In this document: one piece after another, positions 59,313-64,000 of the stretch
How positions within the stretch are numbered: position 1 is the first letter of the stretch
How the letters are laid out: each line of letters opens with the position of its first letter
Source of the DNA: Bombus terrestris
Taxonomy: Eukaryota; Arthropoda; Insecta; Hymenoptera; Apidae
NCBI RefSeq assembly: GCF_910591885.1
Contig: NC_063277.1
Location: forward strand, 8,122,001 to 8,186,000
Length of the DNA stretch: 64,000 nucleotides
Direction: 5' to 3'
Notes under the pieces: model-generated
Seen by the model: the letters and a program-made list of their open reading frames with translations, nothing else
What the model was told of the DNA's origin: nothing
Databases searched by the model: none
Made by a program: the position numbers and the translations under genes

Positions 59313-60197
59313 GGTAATATCTTCCCGACGCCATATTGCTGATTAACATATGCATCCAATACTCTCTGGTTCACTCAAATGCAAACACGTCAGACCGACA
59401 GCTATCTCTGCCTGTAACGTTGTATAAAGCTCCGATTCAAACGGCATATTAAAGGTCGACTTATCCGGCTGTGAAGCGTTTCGCGAACTATCGTCCCCTA
59501 CGGCAAAACACCCGCTCCGAATCACCCCCCATAAATGATAGATAAGGTCCAGACTTACGGCACATAGCTTACATCGATGGTGATCGTTATACCGAACAGT
59601 CATTTCGACATCGATATTATTTCAGAGTATGTAGAATGATACAAGTGCAATTTGTTTCACAAATTAGAGGAAAATAGGAGGAGATTGTTCAGAGGATTGT
59701 TTTTTTTTCAAGAAATTGCCACGACTTTAGATATTCGAAAATATTCCACATTCGACAGCTGTGGAATTAACGATTCGTATTTATTCTCAAATAAATTAAA
59801 AAGTTCCTCTAAATTACATAGTAGAAAAGAGCGAACATGTCTGCTTCAAATAAACTTAAGACGTGTTATCTAGCTATTTTGAATATTTTATTATCAACGT
59901 GTAAAAAAACATCAAACATCGAACCTACTCGAAAGTTTCTCAATCCTTCGTGATCCGAAATGTTAAATTTATAATACAATCGATTTTACGATTGCCGTAA
60001 GTAAATAGAAAATAGTATCGCCAGGCGAAATTGCATTTCGAATCCGGTGGAGGATTTCCAGTGAATTTGAAGCGCAACAAGAAGCACCGGCAGCGAATCT
60101 CGAAGAAAGAAGCAAAAGTATTTGTAGGATGAGACGGACCCGTATTTAGTTCTCGCACCCACTTTGAACCAACTTCGTAGCTGGCTTTGACGCCCTG

Positions 60198-60655
60198 CTA
60201 ATCCAGGCGTCCGGCTAGCATAGAAGACTCCCTCGGGGTAGCTTGGTTGGTCCAACGAAAAGAGAAGCAGTCAGAGTGAACGTGGAGAAAAAGGAGAGAG
60301 ACGGAAAGTAGCGGGTGAACCTGATGGAGGAAGGGAGAGAGAAAGGGATAGAGGGGATGGAATAGGAGATATGGACGAAAGGCAAATGAACGAGTCGCTC
60401 CATGAAAGGAACTCGTACAGAATCCGGGAAACCCCATACGAGGTCCCCGCGACATGGGCCACCCGGCGACTAATTGGAATTCGTCTGTGGCAGTCGAAGC
60501 AAGGCTTTCTATAATTGAGACGTGGCCAGACCTGCAAAAAATCCAGAAAGGGGGAAAGGATGCGCCAGGCCGCTGTCTCGCGGAGAATCCTTTTCCTCTC
60601 TTTTGAACGGAAGTCAAAACTTTTCGAGGGATGATCCGGCCTGCCGCCTGCATCC
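60198..60655. other. GA-rich tract and GC island
   Basis: The plus strand at about 60283-60380 is dominated by purines (gagaga, aaggga, gggata words). The 151- and 139-codon minus-strand frames that cross it are Phe/Leu/Ser/Pro-rich as its complement dictates. A GC-richer non-repetitive part follows to 60655. No product is recognised. Confidence 0.45.
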
Positions 60656-62600
60656 GTTACCACACCGGTATATGCGTATCTCAATATCATATAAATGCAA
60701 AAACTGATCCCTACAGAGAAACCAACTTTACCGGTAATGTAAATTTTTTAAACTTCTCCTCCGGTGAAACGTTCGCCAACGAGAGCGTGCGTATTCTTCG
60801 ATACACCTCGTTCTCTTTCATGAATTGCTTACAAGATCTGGCTGGCGAACCAATTGCTCTTACTTTACCGAAAACGCCTTTCGAAACTCGCCGGAACGAA
60901 AAATAAGACGTTCGGTTGGCTTTCGAAATTGGATTTTATCCTGAATCGATGGAAATTGCTCGTTCCGTACTGGGTATTTCGAAAATGTCTTGCCCAGTTT
61001 TCGAGGTGTATTGTTATTTAGAAGGATGAAAAGATTGTGGTATGAAGATAGGTTCAGAAACGTTTTATCTTCGTTTTGTAAAACATCATTTTGTATGTAT
61101 GCTTATATATGTGCGTGCCTGTATATGCTTCTTCAACAAGATTATATGCTTCTGCAACTTTACCAACATAAGATGAGAAGAAATAAAATCAGAAATAACG
61201 CAGAATAAACAAGGAAAATAATTGCAACAAAGAAGAATCAGGTTGGTGGATACGTTTTCGAAACACCACGTTGTACGTACAGAGACTTTCGAGTTTCGGC
61301 TACATCTCTTGATCCCGAATGTTCAGCGATAGAAGAAAAAAAGGGTACTTAAGTATTCAAACTGGGAACATCCGGAAACGCGGATACAAGAGACAAGCAA
61401 GCCAAGGCAACCGTGAAAGCTCTCGCCTCTTTTTTCCCTCGTCGGTTCCATCCTTGTTCCTTCTACGATGCTTTCACGCGCTGTTTTCCTTCCGCTGTAC
61501 ATCTGAGGAAAGGCCGCGATAATAACCAGCCAGCAAGAGAAACATAGAAGCAATTGTAAAATTAATTAAGAGACTGGGAAAATAATTAATTTTTCTAATA
61601 ATTCTTGCAGTCGCGCTGCTATTTTCCCAACATGCGGCCGCAGCTCCGCGCACCGCCAGCCCCACCCCTCCAGGAGGGACGAAATAATTTCATAAGGGGT
61701 TGGCTTGAGAACCGCACCTACATTTGCGAAAACATATCTCCTTTTCCACCGCCTCCTCGTCTCTGACCACGTCCAACCGCAACAAAGATCCTCCACTCCC
61801 TGCCATCCTCTCTCTAATACCCTCCCTCCAACCTCCTACACTTTCCTCCACGTATACGCAGAAACGAATTCTTCCACTGGGAAAATTTCCGCATTGGTTA
61901 TTTCGGGCCTACGTCCTACGCGAGTTTGTTCTCGTACGAAACTTTTCGTTACGTGTACGATTGTTCCGAGGGTTCGTAGCATTTTTCACAGTCGATATAT
62001 TCTATCGAATATTTACTAAGATTTTTCATCCATTTATATCATACGAACTTCTGCTAAATGACGAAACATTAGACTGGAGAAAATATTGGAGGATTTCGTG
62101 GAAATAAATCCTAATGACGAATAAAATGAATCAGTTCTTCTACATCAAACGTATTGTTACCATCCTCGATATAATCAAATTCTGAACGATGGTAAATAGG
62201 AATAAAGCGACTTGTATGTATCCTACTTTTGACACCTATCTCTGCTGAATGAAATCATCAAAGCTTAATATAATTTAAATATACCAATATAAATAGCAAA
62301 CGCTACGATTAATATCAGAAAGTGAAACCAGCAAGGGTTAAATTTCATTTGAATCACGTGCAAGTCTTCCATCATGAAAATAATAATCGAAAATACGTCC
62401 CTACTAAATGAAATTTATCCTCGAAGATCCTTGCCATCCATCGGTAGCGTCATCGACGAAAGTCCAAAAAAATATCAAACGTCATCTCCAGTCTACGTTA
62501 CACCCGCCATTGCGAACGTGAACAATTAATTGTGAAAGTGGTCCCCACGAACCGGTAATTTTTCCAACAATAATAGGAGAAGCTAACGAGAACAATCAAA
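60655..62600. other. Non-genic stretch
   Basis: Frames of 72-91 codons at 60631-61208 are unrecognised. A GC patch at 61.6-61.85 kb has overlapping frames of 63-127 codons on both strands, with a pyrimidine-rich plus strand. No gene is supported. Confidence 0.45.
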
Positions 62601-62603
62601 ATA

Positions 62604-63480
62604 TTAATACATTTCGATGGAATTCAAATGTAGCATTGGCGGGGTTGGCCGCGGTCGAGTGCAGTGGGTACGTCCGGGGCCCTCTACGTGTTTGATCATT
62701 GTGTTATACGGTTCCCCTGGTGCACACTTGCCATAAGTGTATTTTGAAATTTCGCTGGTTGTAATAATCTTCCGCCGGCAGGTAGGAAGGTAGGTAGGTA
62801 GGTAGGTGTACCTGCGTAGAGGCTGAACCGCGTGGTCAAACGTATTTTCGCAACGGTATGCCGTCCTCGGACGTTCCTCAAGGTGTGAGTGAGTGCGTGT
62901 TACGTGTCCACACACAAACCCGCCGTGCAGAAACGTCCTGCAGGTGTGGACGAACCGTAGAAACCCCGTAGTTTGGTCAGTCAGAGAGCATAAAGGCTCT
63001 CGAGAAATTAATTCTCTTGCAGACACATATACACGCACACATTAGGACGCGACGGTGGCCCGGTAGAGAGAACTCGGGCCTCTACACACACGACACATGG
63101 ATATATACCTCCAGCACACGTATAAATACGAAGGTATGTGTATAGGTGAGCCGCGAACGCGGATACGAACGCGAGCGCGAACCGTAGCTACGTGTTTTAT
63201 TATTGAATGGCCTCCTTCCCGGACTGCGAATCAACTTGGCAATTGGTTTATTATAATTTCATTGTGTTTTCATTACCCGGGTTAATTTGCGCACGACCCG
63301 CATGTCTCCCTTTATTACCAGAGCCCCTGAGGTCTTCAGACGCGCGCACGCATACTTGGATCCCCGCGTCGCGATTCTTTCCTGCCAGGAGAAATCTCGT
63401 TGACGAAGAGCTGCAACAACCGTGTATTTTAGAATAGCCGGTATTTCGACGGGGTGAAAAAATAACCGGGTTGCAGCGGG
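62604..63480. other. GC-richer island
   Basis: A 144-codon minus-strand frame (62604-63038) includes a Thr/Tyr/Leu/Pro stretch encoded by the GGTA repeat, so its length is partly repeat-driven. Plus-strand frames at 63097-63437 are short and unrecognised. Runs of CACACA and CGCGAAC-type words near 63020-63180 add low complexity. Confidence 0.4.
62778..62815. repeat. (GGTA)n repeat bounded by an inverted repeat
   Basis: About six GGTA units lie between GCAGGTA (62778-62784) and TACCTGC (62809-62815), which are exact reverse complements. Confidence 0.85.
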
Positions 63481-64000
63481 AATTACGCGTAGATTATTTT
63501 TCTACGCGAGTAAAATCAGTCTTTATTAGATCCGGGCTAACGTGCGGAGGACGTCCCGTGATATTCTCTTTCACCTTCCTCTTCTTCTTTGAGATTCTTT
63601 TAATTGTCATTGGTCAAGGTGATGAAACGAATTATGATAGTAAAGTTTAACGTTAATCCTACCGAGATCGAAGTTCATTTTCGATCAAACCGTTTAGAAG
63701 CCACATCCATCGAATCTAGAAACAAAAAGTATTAAAAAATGATTACATCACGTATACTATCTTTGAAAATTTCTCCAAGTCTTCTTTTTTTTCTTTTTTT
63801 TTTGGGACGGAGTTTGAATCGTGTACGCAGCTAAGGAAATTGAAATAATTACAAACGTAGAATTTAACTTCTAAGAGCTTCAATTATTAACAAAAAAAAA
63901 TATACTGTCACATTGATTAAACATTTGCTATTGTTCCATTTAAACGAATACCATAATCCCTGAAAACTGTACACCTCGTTTTCCTCAAATTATTCCCGTC
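63480..64000. other. AT-rich end of window
   Basis: A T-rich run with a few C lies at 63779-63803. No gene or regulatory structure is recognised. Confidence 0.55.

Larger units (their letters stand above)
58905..60190. other. AT-rich non-genic stretch
   Basis: Contains a GA microsatellite at 59233-59257 and a 15-bp palindrome at 59298-59312. The 86-codon minus-strand frame at 59343-59603 is unrecognised. Confidence 0.5.

Noticed and set aside
60198..60690. 151- and 139-codon minus-strand frames
   Set aside because: They cross the complement of a GA-rich tract and consist of Phe/Leu/Ser/Pro runs; two frames are open at once.
62604..63038. 144-codon minus-strand frame
   Set aside because: Part of its length comes from the GGTA repeat; starts without a clear ATG and resembles nothing.
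1..64000. CRISPR array, operon, prophage or bacterial defence system
   Set aside because: Texture is eukaryotic: no dense ORFs, no ribosome-binding sites, no regular direct repeats with unique spacers.

Overview
This window reads as nuclear DNA of an insect, most likely a hymenopteran such as a bee. It is AT-rich, rich in CpG and TCGA words, has many short microsatellites and poly-pyrimidine stretches, and carries short GC-richer islands in AT-rich background. That assignment rests on composition and texture judged by eye; nothing here names the species. There are no bacterial operons, and I found no rRNA, tRNA, CRISPR array or intact transposon.

No known protein-coding gene can be recognised. 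The longest open frames are 187, 176 and 169 codons. They match no family I know, and most sit in islands where several frames on both strands are open at once. The window is best read as intergenic or long-intron DNA that may hold a few short exons. I list the better exon candidates with low confidence, judged on codon texture and splice-site quality. On the minus strand they are an ORF with one membrane span at 4491-4832, a signal-peptide-like start exon at 8201-8267, an exon pair at 24905-25340, and exons near 39.4 and 40.2 kb. On the plus strand they are a Cys/Asp-rich micro-exon behind a (CT)n tract at 5675-5732, a start exon with a mitochondrial-type N terminus at 18134-18224, and an exon at 48371-48441. 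Whether any of these belong to one gene cannot be told from the sequence.

Layout: 1-9 kb is mostly AT-rich, with the 4.5-5.7 kb exon candidates and a degenerate tandem array of about 100-140 bp units at 7.19-7.9 kb, plus one dispersed copy at 8.76 kb. 9-27 kb has a hairpin, a Tc1-like terminal sequence, a homeodomain-site cluster beside a Maf-like palindrome and CGG run at 12.2-12.5 kb, a MEF2-type site at 19.4 kb and the exon pair at 25 kb. 27.9-30.8 kb is the best regulatory neighbourhood: a DRE, a TATA box spaced correctly from an initiator-like site, CT-rich leader sequence and two CTCF-like sites in convergent orientation. 31.9-32.4 kb and 60.3 kb hold long GA-rich tracts. 35-63 kb alternates AT-rich DNA with GC islands near 36.5, 38.4, 40.5, 44.8, 48.6, 54.2, 57.2, 58.2, 60.5, 61.7 and 62.8 kb, and has a tandem duplication at 58.57-58.9 kb.

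No pathway or multi-gene system can be assembled from what is visible.
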